From Polydactylus sextarius (taxonomy: Eukaryota > Chordata > Actinopteri > Polynemidae), in contig CM028906.1 of assembly GCA_016801845.1 (NCBI GenBank), positions 5,410,501-5,474,500 of the forward strand: 64,000 nucleotides of DNA, read 5' to 3'. Of this stretch, positions 23,072-38,200 are shown one piece after another. The translations under genes were made by a program, and so were the position numbers. The notes beneath the pieces are model-generated. The model searched no databases. It had not been told where the DNA came from and saw only the letters and a list, made by a program, of their open reading frames with translations. How positions within the stretch are numbered: position 1 is the first letter of the stretch; every line of letters begins with the position of its first letter.

Positions 23072-25039
23072 TCTGCCGTCTCTGTGAAAACAGATGATAT
23101 ATAAAGAGCTTTAACTGACGTACTGATCATTAATAGAGCATATTTAGAGTCTTTAGAACAATGTTCTGGTATTATGTAGATTTGCAGTTTTGTTTCTCAG
23201 TTTCAACAGTGAGGAAGTAAAGTTAAACTATATGAAGAGAGCAGTTTAGAAAATACAGTGTGGTGATTGATAGAGATAATCTACAGTCAACAAATCTGAC
23301 CGAGAGTGCTCACTGACCATCTCAGCTCCCAAACACAGCATTTATTACTTTTCCATGGATTTCTTAGAGCTATGCGCATCACCAGGTGAGATGCAGTGAC
23401 AGTGACAAATATCTGCTGTTTTTCTCAAACAGTGTGAGGCTCAATGAAGCTTGTCTGGGGCTCGACTCAGACAGTGTAAGAAGCTGCTGCTGCTGCTAAA
23501 CTTCTGTCTGGGCTGGTGAAGGTCACTGAGAGGAGGAGGTGACTGAGCAGAGGGCTGAATGATGGCAGGATTATCCAGGTGCTCCGCCCTGCACACAAAT
23601 CTAAACTCCCTCATCACACACACTCTGCCTTTCACCAAGCTCACCTTGAAAATCACACCTCAGCAACGATGACAAAATTTACGGAATGAACGGAAGTTTA
23701 ATGAGATAAACTGGTTGATTTTGAGATTTTGGGCTATTTTCTTTCATAAAACATAATTTTCAGAAAAGTGTAGACAACAGACATTTAGTTTTTTTTTTTT
23801 ATGATACTGTCTCTATTTGCATTTATAGCATTTATAGATTGTAACCACAATATATAATTCTAATTGAATGAAAATTGATATTTTAATCATGTCTTTTAAT
23901 CTTTTGTTCATACTTTTATCAGTGGAGGTTGATCTTGGTGAAACAAGTTTTCAAGCCTCCAAAAGTACTGTAGTTAGTATGTAAAAAACGAAATGAGAAT
24001 GAGATCCACATACAAAAGCATACAGTTACATACAATTAAATCATAATGAAGTTTGCTCCTTGAAAACAATTGGAGATGCACAAAAACACTGAATGTCAAG
24101 TGAAAATAACTTGAAAGTCAAGATATTAACAGTGACAAAGTTTTTCATCTTCTATCCTCTCAGCCGCCCGTCATTAAAGCTTTCCCCAAAAAATCCAGAG
24201 TATTAATCTGTGAGCAGATCTACTGGCCTAATGCATCCTGCCTCTGTTGACTCTGTTGCAGACAGCTCTGTGTCCCTGTCCCACTTCACTGTTTCTGGGT
24301 TGTGATATAGTCATGATAACTTGTTGGGATTATGTCCTAGGAGGTGGCCTCTCTCTGGGAGTGACACAGAAACCCAGGACAATGACAGTATGGAGGCTGG
24401 TGAGTGGGGGGTCAATAGAAGCAGGAGGCATCAACATCCAGAAATCACACAGGGTAATTGTTTAATTTTCTAAATCTGGATTAAACATGAGTATTGCCCA
24501 ATCCCGCTGTAACTCTGAGTTGGTACAGCACTGGGGGGAAGGGAAGGGAGGGACAGATGGGACTTACACATGGTCCCTGTTGACCTCCTCCTCCTCCCCC
24601 TCCGCCTCTCACAGACTCTCTGCCTAATCTGACTGGGTAGGATAGTGGGAAGAATGGGGGAGGGCAGTGAGCATTCTCTACCACCTCTCCCTCATTTCTG
24701 GCAGCACCCAACACAGCCGGAGAGCCAAAGCACACAGGATATGGGCAAAAAAACAACTTATTCTCCTGTGAGGCTGGACCAAGGGCAGCTGAACCAGCAC
24801 TCATGCTGTGGATCTCGGCTGCAAGGAGCCCAGTTGGACTAGATTTTCTGCTAATCCAGCATAAGGAGAGTGTAGGGACAACCTACTGGACTGAGTGTTG
24901 TATTTTATTTTAATTTTTTTTGTTACTTTTTAATTTCTCAATCAGGCCTTGCTGTAGCTTTTGTGTGCTCCTCTGTGAAAGGATGTGAGGATATCTACTT
25001 TGCAGGCTGCCTGAGAGAATCCACTTGAGGCAGCTGTCA

Positions 25040-28000
25040 ATGGCCAAATGTGCAGCCGTGGCGGCCGAGGAAAAGCAGTTCAGGGGCACAATGTCGGCCA
25101 CGCAGAGCATGAACCGCAGCAGCATCTACAACTACTTCCTCAACATGGTGGCCTATCAGGTGAGAGCAGCTGAGCAGCAGCGGCACAGGAGGTGACGACC
25201 ACAGATGGAGTCTGAAACTTTGTTAGTGTCAGCTGGGCACTGATTATAATGTAGTAGCAGTTAATTATGATACTAACTCAGTGGTTGATTTTCATTGATA
25301 ATAACATCGTAGACATCAAGATATTCATTTAGTGGTGGAATAAGTATTCAGATGTTTATTATAATCAGATACCTAAAGAACCTGATCAGTAAGTACTTGT
25401 TGTGCACAGTGGTGACCTGTCAGTGTTATATTATTACTGGATTATCATCACTGAGGTGTGATACAGGTTAACAGTATTTAAATGTGTCACTTTGAGGCAC
25501 AGCTTTTTGTAACAATTTTAAATTGTTGCTGGTTAAATACAAAACAAACCATATCTTATAGCTGATCATATATTCATAAAGTTAAACTGGAATCTGACAG
25601 TTAGCAATAGTTTACACACTAATGTGTATTTAAATAATGTAAAGTTTTGCGACAATGTTCCCTTTTAAAATTATACATTTTTACTGCATTGTTGAATTGT
25701 TAAATCAAATCAACGATTTGTAGGTTTTTCACAGATGGTCATTTAGTGTTGTCAGTCAGAGAGCTGTTACATTTAAATGTGAATATTTCTGATACTGGAG
25801 GAGCATAGTTATGAAAATCAACATCAATAGCATCATTGTCTTTCTGAATACATTTTGTGAATTGGAGGCAGAATCCAGGCCTGATTCTTTATTGTCAGTA
25901 GCTCACAACTCAGCAGCACTGAAAGTTGACATAAACCATTAAAGGCACATGACTATTATATCATTTATTTAAGGACCAGTAGATAGGGTTTAGTAACATT
26001 TAGAGCATGTGTTTACTGTAGAAACATGGTGGGCTTCATGAAAACAATGCAATTCTTAGTTTCAGGTGATCTTATATAAATACAAACAAATTATGTTTTT
26101 TTCTATCTCTACCAATAGAGCCTCCTATATCCTATAACTTGACCTTGATATATAATCCAAATGCCTCCTGTAGATATTAGTAAATGCAATGATGGATATG
26201 ACTTGTTCTGCCACTATCATGTTAATGTTTGTGGTTTTGGGTGAAACATATAAACAACTATGGGATGAATTGCAATGACATTAAGTTCAGACATTCATGT
26301 TTTCCTGAGGATTAATAATAGTGCTGGTAACATTGTTCTGAATGTTCATCCAATGATATCATCAATCAAGCATTGGTCTTATTACAGTGACGCTGCTGCT
26401 CAGAACTTGAAATTGACCCCGTTGGCTCTTTCATCAGTGTGTGAAAGTAGAATGTAGAATTAGAATAGCGCTAACTGTAATTGTAATATAGAGGCACAGT
26501 GTGAATGTGTAGATGATCAACTATAGTGTAAAGCTGTCAAGAAGACTAGACAAGCTCCCAACAGGCCAATCGATGACGCTTAAATTTAGAGAATCAAGGG
26601 AAATGCAAGAAAATTTAGTGTTCAGTTATTCTGTAGTTTACCACTTGTGGCCACAAGTTATTCGTGTCACTTTAAGATCGCAAAATTAAAAAAAATAGAA
26701 TCACCAGATCACTAATGCTCCTTTCACATATGATAAAAGATATGTTTATTTCAAATACTATAACCATCACAACTGGCACAGAACATACGTCCATCCATCC
26801 TTTATTTTGGCACAGTCCATGGCCTCTAACAATAAAATGGTGACAGTGGAGGAGGCTGTAGAAATGTACCTCTTAAAAAGGAGGCAAAAGTGGAGGCAGT
26901 GTTGCAGACAGTAGTTTAATATAATTCTAGATACATTTAATTGCCTCTAGGAAGGAAGGACTACTCTGTATAGTTTTAATGGCTCCACTGGCCCCACAAA
27001 ATTGAGGTACTGCTGTGTTTCACATGTATATGTAAAATACAGGCACAAGGCACATGCATCCACAGCACAGATGGAAGTTTCTGTTCGTATCCATATATGT
27101 ATGCAGATATAGTGGTTTGTTAGTTTGTAGTTTAGATGCAAAAACAGGAAATGACAAAATATCAATCAATCAATGTAAGTGATTCTGGATAAAAGACAAA
27201 CTGAGAAATGGAAAATGAACTGACAGAAAGTGACAAGAAACACAACATATTATTTACAACCTCTGTATTATATGATGTAAAATATTAATAAAAACATGCA
27301 GGTAAAGCAAATTTATTTATTATCTATTCTCTTTTATACGTGTCCTGTTTAAATATGCCAAAATGTGGTAAAAGTAAGGAAAGAGATCATTTTTAGATTA
27401 TTTATATAAACTAAGTTGATTTGCGTGACAGTAAATAGTTGCTGTTGATTGGTCTATGATAAAAGGTAACGTTGGATCACTGGTGATTAAAGGTTGGGAT
27501 ACGTGCAGGATTACTTCTCAGATTAGCTTCTTACCAATACAAGAGGTTTTATAATCATCTCCACACAAACAACTGGACTTTGTCCTAGTTGTTGATGAAA
27601 ACTGTTTGTCATTACCGATTTGACAAAACAGCCTCGTTCATTTCTCCAAACTCATACAAAGCTTAAACCAGGACTCTATCACTAGGATATAAAACTGAAG
27701 GATGCTCTACTAACCTCTCAGACTGCTGTTTGGTCTGGATATACTTTAAGTGGGTCACATTGTTTTCAACTCTTTGTTTTGAGTTGAGTTAAAGAAGATC
27801 AACAGGAGAAAAAAAAAGGAGGTCATTTTAGAAAATACTGATAATATCATTTGTTTTAGGTAGGGAACATGCAAATTAAGTGCAAAATGGACTGTGCAGT
27901 TCATCCAATAAAATCCTGAGTATTTAATCTTTCTGAAGTACTGCTGAATGCATTTGAATTCTTAATGGCTTTTCAGTTTAAAAAGCAGGTTTGTTTCTGA

Positions 28001-29156
28001 CTCATGTAGTCAAAACAGTTATATTTCAAACTCAAAAATATTGTGAAAGTCTTTTATAAATTCACTCAAAAAATCATTAGCATTTAAAATATTAATAAAA
28101 TACCCAATATGGTGTTATTTTTTTATGTCCATTGAAATAATCATGAACTAAGAATCTAATCTGAGACTCCAATCAAAAGAAACAATCAATAAATACAATG
28201 GTTTAACTTTTTTGAACAGCAAAATAGTAGCTTAGGTAGTTTAGATAAGTGTTTAACTCTTGTACTCATTTTAATTAGAATTAATAGTCATACCATATAA
28301 TAGATTGCATAAATATTATATTCTTTTTGAAAGAAATATCATGGACAAATAAACAATTTCAACTGGAAGGATTGAGAATGAATTGTATCATTCATTGGAT
28401 TGTATCAGTCAGAATGGATTAAAATAGTATCACTTCAGTCATTTCTCTTTTTCCTCTTCCAGTGACATTTAGATATCCTGACCATTCCAATGGACAGATT
28501 ATCTGACTAAAGTTCTTACTATTTCATATGACAGAGAGTTTCAAAGTAACGTAACATCTCATGTTTACTTATTGAGAGTTAAACTAATGAGTAAGCAACA
28601 GTCTATGTAGTCCATCTCAACATTAACGCCACTCACATGGTGAGTTAAACACTGATGCTCTTGATGAGTTAACACCAGCTCTTTAGTCTAAAGCGCTGAT
28701 TTGTTTCTTGGTGTCTTTCATTTAGGATTCTATAGTGGCTCAGCTACAAATGTGTGCTCTAGGATTCTAAAACAGGTCAATTTAGCCACAGACAGAGGAG
28801 AGATTGCAGGTTTCCATCTTGCAGAGCTAAACGGGAAATGAGCTGCAAATTATTTCTATGGCAGAAACTTTCCATGTACGGAGATGAAATTTGTGCAAAC
28901 TGTTCCTTAAATCATGTTTCACCTGTTACTGGATCAAATTGTTCCTGAGCTGCTGTACATGATTAGGGCTCTATTTTTATAGTCTTCTTTTTAATGAGAA
29001 GATGTTGGTTAAGCTTCTCTGCATTATCCATCAGATTATAACCTGGATATATCTGGATCTACTGCAGCAGCATCCAGTGCATGTGTTCATAAATTATACT
29101 GGATAGGACAGGCTGCACGTTTGACTGAAATTCTGAAAGTGATTGATATTTTCACA

Positions 29157-29215
<59 letters not shown>

Positions 29216-32200
29216 CTGCTGGACTCATTGATCATTGCTCTCAGTTCTTCAGTAACAGATGTTTAACTATATTTTTTATGAGCATATTTGTTCAAAAAGA
29301 TGATTTTTCTGTACTGATTCTTACATTTACTGCAACTGCAACATTTTTGAGGCTTTATAAGAAAGGCTGAATACTATGCAAAAAATCATACTGCAACTCT
29401 GTGAAGTGATTTATTCGTTATATAAATAAATGAAAAGGATGATGATGTGATTTTTGTTGCGGTCTGTCTCAAACAAGCACATCTCTTTACACATGGAGGG
29501 TATGATTTGTTAACTGGAGTCATTTCCACCACAATGCTTTTTTTCAATTTCAGCTCCTATGATTTTGATATACAGTAGCTCTTAGTCATAATGTGATTTG
29601 GTCCCGAACACTACAGCAACATATGCACTGGTGCTTTTGGAGCAACATCATTAAATATGTGTGTAAATGTCAAATCAAATGACCTCAGATATCACACATG
29701 ATGGTCATTTCATTAATGCTTTTATTTTTTTCATGTTATATTTTACTTACAATTTATAATGCATTAACAAGTAAAGCAAATTTGAAGGATAAAAATGATT
29801 AATATATATCTTCTTTTATGTGTAATGTCAGCAGCATGTGAAATATTTTTGTGTAATATGAAGGCAGATCATCCCACAAGCTTCTCTTCTTTTTTTGTAT
29901 TTTTTTGTTTGGCTACTGATCTTCTACCATCTCCTTCTCTTCAGTTATGCTGCTGCTGTGGACCTGCTCCCTGCTCGCTCTGCTGTGCCTTTTGTCCTCC
30001 GGTCAAATCTTCCACCAGCACGCGGGTCATGTACACCCTCTTTCACATCATGAGCTGTGCCGTCTCCTGCCTCATGCTCTCCCGAACTGTCTCTGACCTC
30101 GTCAGGGAAAATGTGAGTGTTGAATAGTTTTAACATGATCACACACAGTGTGGTGGTCACTTTTTTTTTATTTGAATCAAATCAAAACTGAAAAGAGACT
30201 ATCAAAATGGCCAGGTCAACAGAGAGAATGTAGAGGCACATTAACCAACAGAGAAAATGAATTTAGTTCAGTGAAATGAAAATTTTTACACCCTTCACTT
30301 AAAAACCTGCCTTCCTGGAACATTAAAAATTGCATTTAAAATCTATTTGTATAATCTAATATTTGTAGCTATATATATATGTATGTATATCATGAATTGT
30401 AGTTAGTTATAACTGCTCTGTGTACACTTAATGCACTTAATTTTTTGCTGCTGTAATATAACACTGTCCTTATTATTGAACCATTAAAGGCTGAACCAAT
30501 CTAAAACAACTTTGTTTTAGATTAGGTTGGTATCTTTTACAATCTATCTACTATCTCTGTTTACATAATTTGTGTTTTGCTTCCAACTTCTCTGTTGGGA
30601 ACTGTTGTTTTGCTATGATTGTATTGTTTTTTGTGACAAGGTTCAGTACAACGAGGACTCAAATGCACAACTAAAATTCAAGATTTTAATCATCAAAAGG
30701 GTCCGATACACAGATGTTCAGTCAGTGGTGGCGAAGATACAAAAACAACAGGCAAAAAATGGAATCAAAGAAATAAAAACTGGTCATTCACTAAAAACAA
30801 ACAAGAGGGAACTCAAGAATAAAGGGTACGATGACATACAACAAACAGGGAGAAAAGGCTTCAAATACAGGAAGTAGGAAGTAAATATAGGAAGTAGTTG
30901 CAACATATTAGGAAGGAGCAGGTAATCACAGGTGGGAAAAAAATAAGAAACACAATGATTGTTAAATGTGTTGAATGTGTAAATAACGTGACAAGAAATT
31001 TTAAACATAACCAAAGAGCTCATCCTGATCATGACAGCTTGTAGTCTTTTCCATTCAATCACAGCCTTGAGTAAATACAAATCAAAAGCTGAAGGTTGTT
31101 CACCCAAAAGGTACAGATGGATGGACAGAGAAGCTGAATATCAAATCAAATGATCAAGTATGAAGTTATTGTTAAAACCGATGCAACCTAAATCATACTT
31201 TGAGTTCAGGATAACTTTTTAAATTTAATGTAATCCTTTAATTTCATTAAATATGTTTCAGGTGCCTTTCTTCAATATGGTGTGTGACCAGGCGCATGGT
31301 GGAGGCCACTGTGAGATGCTGGTTGGCTATTCAGCGGTCTACAGAGTCTGCTTTGGCACTTCCTGTTTCTATCTGATGATGGCGATCTTCCTCATAGACG
31401 TGAAGTCCAGTCAGGACCTCAGAGCACTCATACACAATGGGTCAGTGCTGCATTAAGAGCTTATCTCATCAGACATGTTTGCTCTGAACCAAAACACTGT
31501 GACTACAATTGATTGCTCTTTCAGATGAGCTTCAGATTTTCGTAACCATAAAAAATGTTTGAATTTTGGATCCAATTAAAACAGACAGCATCAAAAGATG
31601 TCATCAGTCTCAAGGCTAAAAACAATTTCTGCTGTTTTGTCTCATCTGTATTTATTTTTCAGACAAAGTAGATCATGAACATGACGTTTATGTTCTGAGA
31701 ATATGGAAATGCAGGAGGTCTGACTTTTACATGAATATATAAGAATCATTATTGAACTAAACAATATATTGGATGACATAAATTCAAAGCTGACATTATG
31801 AAATTATTTTTTGTCTTCATTGTCTCTCCTGCAGACAGGCAATCTACAAGAATAACATAAATTGCTGAATACCTGAATACCAAAATCTCTCTAAAATGAC
31901 AGTAAACTTTGCTCTTCAAGTAAGCACCAGTTCTTGCAGACTCAATCTTCCTGCCCTGAAACAAGACAAAAAGACTTTTGATATCGATTCCCTGGTTGAG
32001 AATATTTAGAATGGGCCTGGTCACATCTAGAAAGTCTCTTAGGAGAAAGTACTTCTTCCCTCTGCTCACCTGACCAGGCCCCCAGTCTATTTAAAGCTCT
32101 TTGTTGTCACACTTTCCACTGCAGTATACTCGATTAGGGCCGTGACGTACAGCTTGGATTAGGATTTCACAGACTAGATTGCTAGCCCTGTCTGGTATAA

Positions 32201-35200
32201 TCTGCTCATCAGAGTCTTATTGGGGCCGTGGAGATTTCAGGGTCTTTGGCAAAGGTTACAGGTCTCAGTGATCTATAGGGATGGGGTTAGAGGGATGACG
32301 GATTCAATGAGTGACCCAGTGCCCTGCTGTATCCTCAGAGGTCATCATATGGATCAAACAGAATTACATGGATGTGCAATGGACATAGAAAGACACAGGA
32401 TGGTCCCATTGAGTAAAGTTGTATAAATTAAAGGAAATACATTCAGTAGAACATTCAGGACTAAACATGACTTGCATCACCACCACCCTGATACTATCAA
32501 AATAAAAGTGTTTTTTAAAATCAGTGGAAACTAGTTAGTTTTATATTTCTAATATAAATCTAAACCCATGTCCAAAAAATAATTAAATAATATGTCTTTT
32601 ATTTTGAAAAGCAGGAAAAAGTAGAAGCAGCACATTAAGAATATTTATAATAAAAAGAAAACTGTGTAAAATCATTTATTTAAAGGATACTAGATGGTAT
32701 AGTTTTAGTTTTTATTTTAAGTTTCAGTCCGTAATTAGTATTTAACTTTTGAATCTAACTGCTGGCTGTTTCTCTGTTTTGTATTTCTCTGTGCTTGCAC
32801 ATAGCTTCTGGTTCTTAAAGTTCATCACCCTGCTTGGGATGTGCACTGCTGCCTTCTTCATCCCAACAGAGTCCTTCCTACATGGTGAGAGACCAACTCA
32901 TCTCAAAAACAAACCCCCACTAAGAATTTTGTGATTTGTGATGAAGCGTGATCATGACACTACTGTTAGTGCACCTCCTCTCTGATCCTGATGGGGGCAG
33001 CAGAGTTCTGTCCTTGCAAACCTTTCAAACATTTTTCTCAGTTTGACTATAGTGAATTATTGGATCATAAATCTCTGACACTTCATTTCATTTTGTTTGT
33101 TAATTGTAAATCTGATGGAGATACATCTGTGATCTGTGTCTTGCTTAACTTTTTCTCTTTCACTTCCCTGACATTAATCATTTGGATGACAGCTCCTCTT
33201 TTCCTCCTTTTCTTCTCTCAGCTTGGCATTATGTTGGTGTGGTGGGAGGATTTGCCTTCATCCTCATCCAACTCATCCTCATCACAGCTTTTGCACACAC
33301 CTGGAACAAGAACTGGTGAGTGATATATATTGATGATTGATGGGACCCACTCAGAATGATTAACCCAAGGACGGACATGAGGGACCCTCAGAAGGGGCAA
33401 TTTCATCCAGCTACTGGTTGACAGAGCAGTTACTCGAGACTGCAAGGCCAGACAGACCAACTTGGTCACCGCCTGGATTAACTACAAGACAGCCTGTGAC
33501 AATACTGGAATGCTTGGAAATATACAACATCAACAGGGCACTAAGAGCCTTCATCAAGAACTCAGTGGGGCTGTGGAAAACAACTCTGGAGGCCAATTCA
33601 AAGCCAATTGCACAAGTTGCCATGAAGGGCAGCATATACCAAGGTGATACACTATACCCACTGCTGTTCTGCCTTGGCCTGAACCTCTAGATCACCACAA
33701 AGAGTGGCTATGGATACTAGTTCCAAAGTGGAGTTGCTATCAGTCATCTCCTCTACATGGATGACATCAACCTGTACACCAGGAGTGAGCACACAGGTTG
33801 CTGTAGATCACCAGGATCTACAGCAGTTACATCAGATAGATTAAGTGTGGTTGGATGGATCAAAGAGAGGGAAGATGTTGAGAACCAAGAGGGCTACCAC
33901 AAGGTAACATCATAGATGTTCAAGACAGCAACAAATCCTTTGGGATACCACAGGCAAATGGAAACCATGAGGACGCCGCAAGGAAGTCAGCTACAGCCAA
34001 ACACCTACCTAGAATTTAGTGGTAAGAACAAGGTTCGAGCCATAAACACATACATTCCTCAGATACCCCACAGGTATAATAAGCTGCCAAAGTACAAGAT
34101 AGAGGCTAATGATATCAAGACAAGGAAGCTCCTCACTTGGATATGGGTTTCACACCATATCCAACACCTCAAGGCTGTACGCTAAGCCATGGAGGGAGGT
34201 TGAGGACTAGTGAGTCAGGACTAGTGAGTCCAAGATGAAACAGCTAAGAGCCAGGGGAACATTAGTAAGGTGCCCCCAGTGACAAAGTGCTAAGTGGATT
34301 CTTCAGGGAGCAGAAGCCAGATTGTGATGAGGAGGAGGATGGACAAATCCCTACATGGCATGGATCATCGGCAGATACAAGAAGTGGCTGATATCAAGAA
34401 ATTGTACCAGCGTCTGGAAAAGGCTGGACTGGAGGACAGTGCAGAGGCACTGATGATGGCTGCACAACAACAGGCATTTAACACAAGATCAACAGAGTCT
34501 GGGGTCCACCACACCAGACAGGACCCAAGGTGCAGGCTGTGTAAAGATGCCCCTGTGACAGTTCAGCACATAACAGCAGGGTGTAAGATGCAGGCAGGAA
34601 CAGCACACATGGAACGCTATAACCAAATGTCAGCATAGTGTTCAGGAACACTTGTACTGAATATGGACGGAATTCCCACAGTCATAACGGAAGACACCTC
34701 CTAAAGTGGTTAAAAATGACTGAATTAAGATCCTGTGGGACTTCCAGATCTGGTGATTTCTAACTAAGACATTGACAGACAGACATTGTGGTGGTCGCTA
34801 AACAAAAGAAGTCAGTTGTGATAGATGTAGAAAAATGATGTTGAAAAAATCCAGGAGCTGAAACAAGAATTAGAGACGATGTGGAAAGTAAAGGCAACAG
34901 GGATCCCAGTGGTAATCAAAGCACTGGGGGCAGTGACTCCCAAACTGAGAGTAACTGTGGCTCCAGCAGACTCCTGGTACAGAATCTGAGATCTCTGTCC
35001 AGAACAGTGCAGTCCTAGGAACAGCTAAGATACTGTGCAGAACACTCAAACTCGAGGCCTCTGGTAGAGAACCTGAGTTTTAGGAAAACACACCACCACC
35101 CCTGGGAAGGACGGGCTGGTCATACTGTCACTCCAATGTTAGCCCTCTCTGACCCCCAGTGGAGTGAACTGGAACACTGACTGTGAGCCAGACCACTCAG

Positions 35201-38200
35201 TGTCCCTGTCAGACCTCATTAATGCTCTTAGGCCTGAATGGGAGAAAATCCCAGCAGCCCAGGTTAACATCTGGTGGAAAATCTGAAACCAGGAGAGGCT
35301 GGTAGAGCAGTGGATTAATGTCTGCGGTTTTGGAATGACACAACAAAACATGTACAGGTTTAATACACAATCTTTGATCATCCCATATTGCAATACTCTT
35401 GTAAATATACTGGTGTTGTGAAGCAGTATTGCAAAAAATATGTCCTAATCTACATTGATAACTTCCCTTGTGAAAATCCAGGTGGAAAAAAAGTACTGTA
35501 ATTTAAATGGTCAGAAGAAAAAAGGTTTTCAATTTCAGGTTTAAAACAGATAAACCTGCAATTAAAACAGAACCATGCTGCCATCTGATTACAAATGTTG
35601 AGGTGAAGGAAATGTATTTTTGTTCAATTAACAACACACATTTTATATTTTGCTGAAGTCTGTTTTGTTTAGACATTCTGAAGAGAATAAATGTCCTTCA
35701 AAGATTTAGAAAAAGCATCCTTCATCATAGACTAAATAAATCATTGGTTACACACTAGAGTGGAGAGAAGGGGCTTCAGTGTTCCTCATCCTCATGAATC
35801 ATGGGTCAGGATTGGATCATTTACAAGGTCGAGTCCAGTCATATGTCTAGAGTCCTTTAAATGAATTAATATAAACATGAAATCCCACTGGAGCATAATA
35901 CATTTCACTAAAACAAACTGCTATTTTTATAGTGAGAAATTGGTATTTTGAAGATAAACTGTTTTTAATGTGCTTTCCCTGACATTTACCTATATACAAA
36001 AGCTACAGTGTGGTTCACATCTGGAGAAAAGAGTTGCTCTTCTACACTGGCGATGACAGATTCACCTTCTGTTGAGCAGTTGAGTAAATCACAGAGATTT
36101 TCTTCACCAACATCTGTCTTAAAGACCAGACCAACAGCCACACATTCTATCTATGTTCTCTTTACAGCTTCAAGTTTTTGTTTTTGGTTACAGTGTTCCT
36201 CTTCACTGTGGCGTGGTCGTTTTAAAAATGTTTTATTTCTCATTTAACTCATTTCAGAGAAACTGTGGAGAACGAAATTAGATTTAAATTAGATTTCAGA
36301 CAAATATGGCAGAAAAGAAACATGGATTCTGATTGAAGAATTGGCTGCAAACAACAATAATTTTAATCATGAGTCAATAAATTACATTTGATTCAACACT
36401 GGAATCTGCAGATGAAGGATTATTTGATTACTGAAATAGCTGATCTTTCATGTTCTGCAGTTGATTGTTACCATTCTAATGAAATCTGTTTTCAAAAGTC
36501 AACAGTAACATGTTGTTACACCTTTTTAATTATTTGCTGATTTTGATGTGTTCAGTCTCCATCTCTCCACATCTTCCTTATTATGTGCTTGTTTGTATAG
36601 CCAGACTCATTTTCTGAGAGCCAGATTGGCCCAGATGTTAGATATCATGTCCAGCTGTTGCTTGCCACTCTTTATCTCTCTCTCAGTCACCTATGAAGTC
36701 TGCTGCAACACAGCAGAGCTGTAGCTCTGGCGAGTAAGAGGATTTATTCATTCAGGACCTTTTCCAAGTGAAATGCACAGGAAAAAAAATCCTCCTACTC
36801 CTTTTACAGTGGTTTGAGGTTTTTAAAACCTTGACCTTGATGGGTTATTAGGTTAGAAGAATATCATCTGAAAACCGCAGGTAGCTTCAACACCATCAGT
36901 GTAATCATTCCCATAACTCCTTTACATGAACATTATGTTTTACCTCTAATAGTGTCAGATTTTTGTTAACATTTATTATACAGTTAAAGGTTTTGTAGGT
37001 TGGACTGGTTGAAAGTGGATTTCAACAAAACATTACAGAGCTGAAACTGTCTCTATTTTAAAATTATATTCAATTATATATGTTATATTTTAAATCTTTC
37101 TCATTTTCCTACAAACTAAAAATTTGAAGATGCAAGTAGTTTGACTGATTTCTTTATTTGGATGTAAATATTCTTTTGCTATAACAAGACACAAATCTGT
37201 CAAGGCAGAACTAATTTGTTACAGTGATGAAATGGTTACCATCCATCAACAATGGCTGAATTGCCTACTCAGATGTGAAGGACATTGAAATGATGACAAA
37301 AAGTGAATTATCAATAAAATCTGCCACATCTCTCTTACAATGAGTTGCTTTAGCTGCCTGCAACTTAATAAAATAGTGCAAGTGGACTCAGATAAACAAA
37401 ACTGAAGGCCAAACTTTTCACTATTCACTGCAAGTAAAATGCATTAATACATGAAAAAACAAGGAAAATGTTTTTTTTTTTTTTTTTTTTTTTTTTAATT
37501 CAGTAATTGTAGCATAAATTAATCCATTGTAATGTTATGCTCACATTCTTTTAAACCCTTTTACAGATTTATTCTGATAGTTCAGGTTTGTCTCTTTTAT
37601 GTGGGAGATGTACATTGTCCATGCAGAATAAATACTGTGCTTGATGGATGTAATGCTGAAACTTTCCCTCTGTCCTCTGTTGCCCACAGGTTAACTGGAG
37701 CAGCAGAAAACAAGCGCTGGTACCTGGCAGTGATGTGTGCCACCCTCTTCTTCTACACCATTGCCACCATGGCCTTCACGTTCATGTACAAGTACTACAC
37801 ACACCCCATCGCCTGCCATTTCAACAAGGCCCTGCTGTGGATCAACCTGGGGCTCTGTGGCCTCATGTCCTTCATTGCAGTCACTCCGTGTGTGAAGCAA
37901 AGTGAGTTGATGAAAATGCACTCACATGTCTGTTGTCGATTCTCAGTGGTGGAAAAGCACTTTGTCTTTCTCGAGCTATGCAAACATCCCCCTGTTGAAG
38001 CCAGTGCTGCTGCAAGATAATAATAATTAGATGAAAACTGACATTATGTGTCTCTCCCTTTAAAAAACAAACACTCAATGCAAGTCTGCTTTTGTCTCTA
38101 CATGTCTGCGTTATATGATTGAAACATACAACTGGTAGCAGAGACAAGAAGTACACTAAGTACACTTAGCCTACTACAGGTAGGTAGGTAGTTTGTCTGA

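Larger units (their letters stand above)
18939..25039. other. intergenic region hypk-serinc4
   Basis: About 6 kb without a supported coding exon. It holds a (TG)n tract (20207-20229), a copy of a fish interspersed repeat (about 20850-21045), a ZNF143/STAF-like site (23053-23071) and possible serinc4 5' UTR exons that I cannot place. The 120-base stretch before the first serinc4 codon has an acceptor-like TTTGCAG at 24999-25005. Confidence 0.5.

Noticed and set aside
30572..30877. 101-codon Lys-rich open frame in serinc4 intron 2
   Set aside because: It coincides with a purine-rich degenerate repeat and has no recognisable domain.
33418..34638. Three open frames read as separate genes
   Set aside because: Together they are frame-broken parts of one non-LTR retrotransposon.
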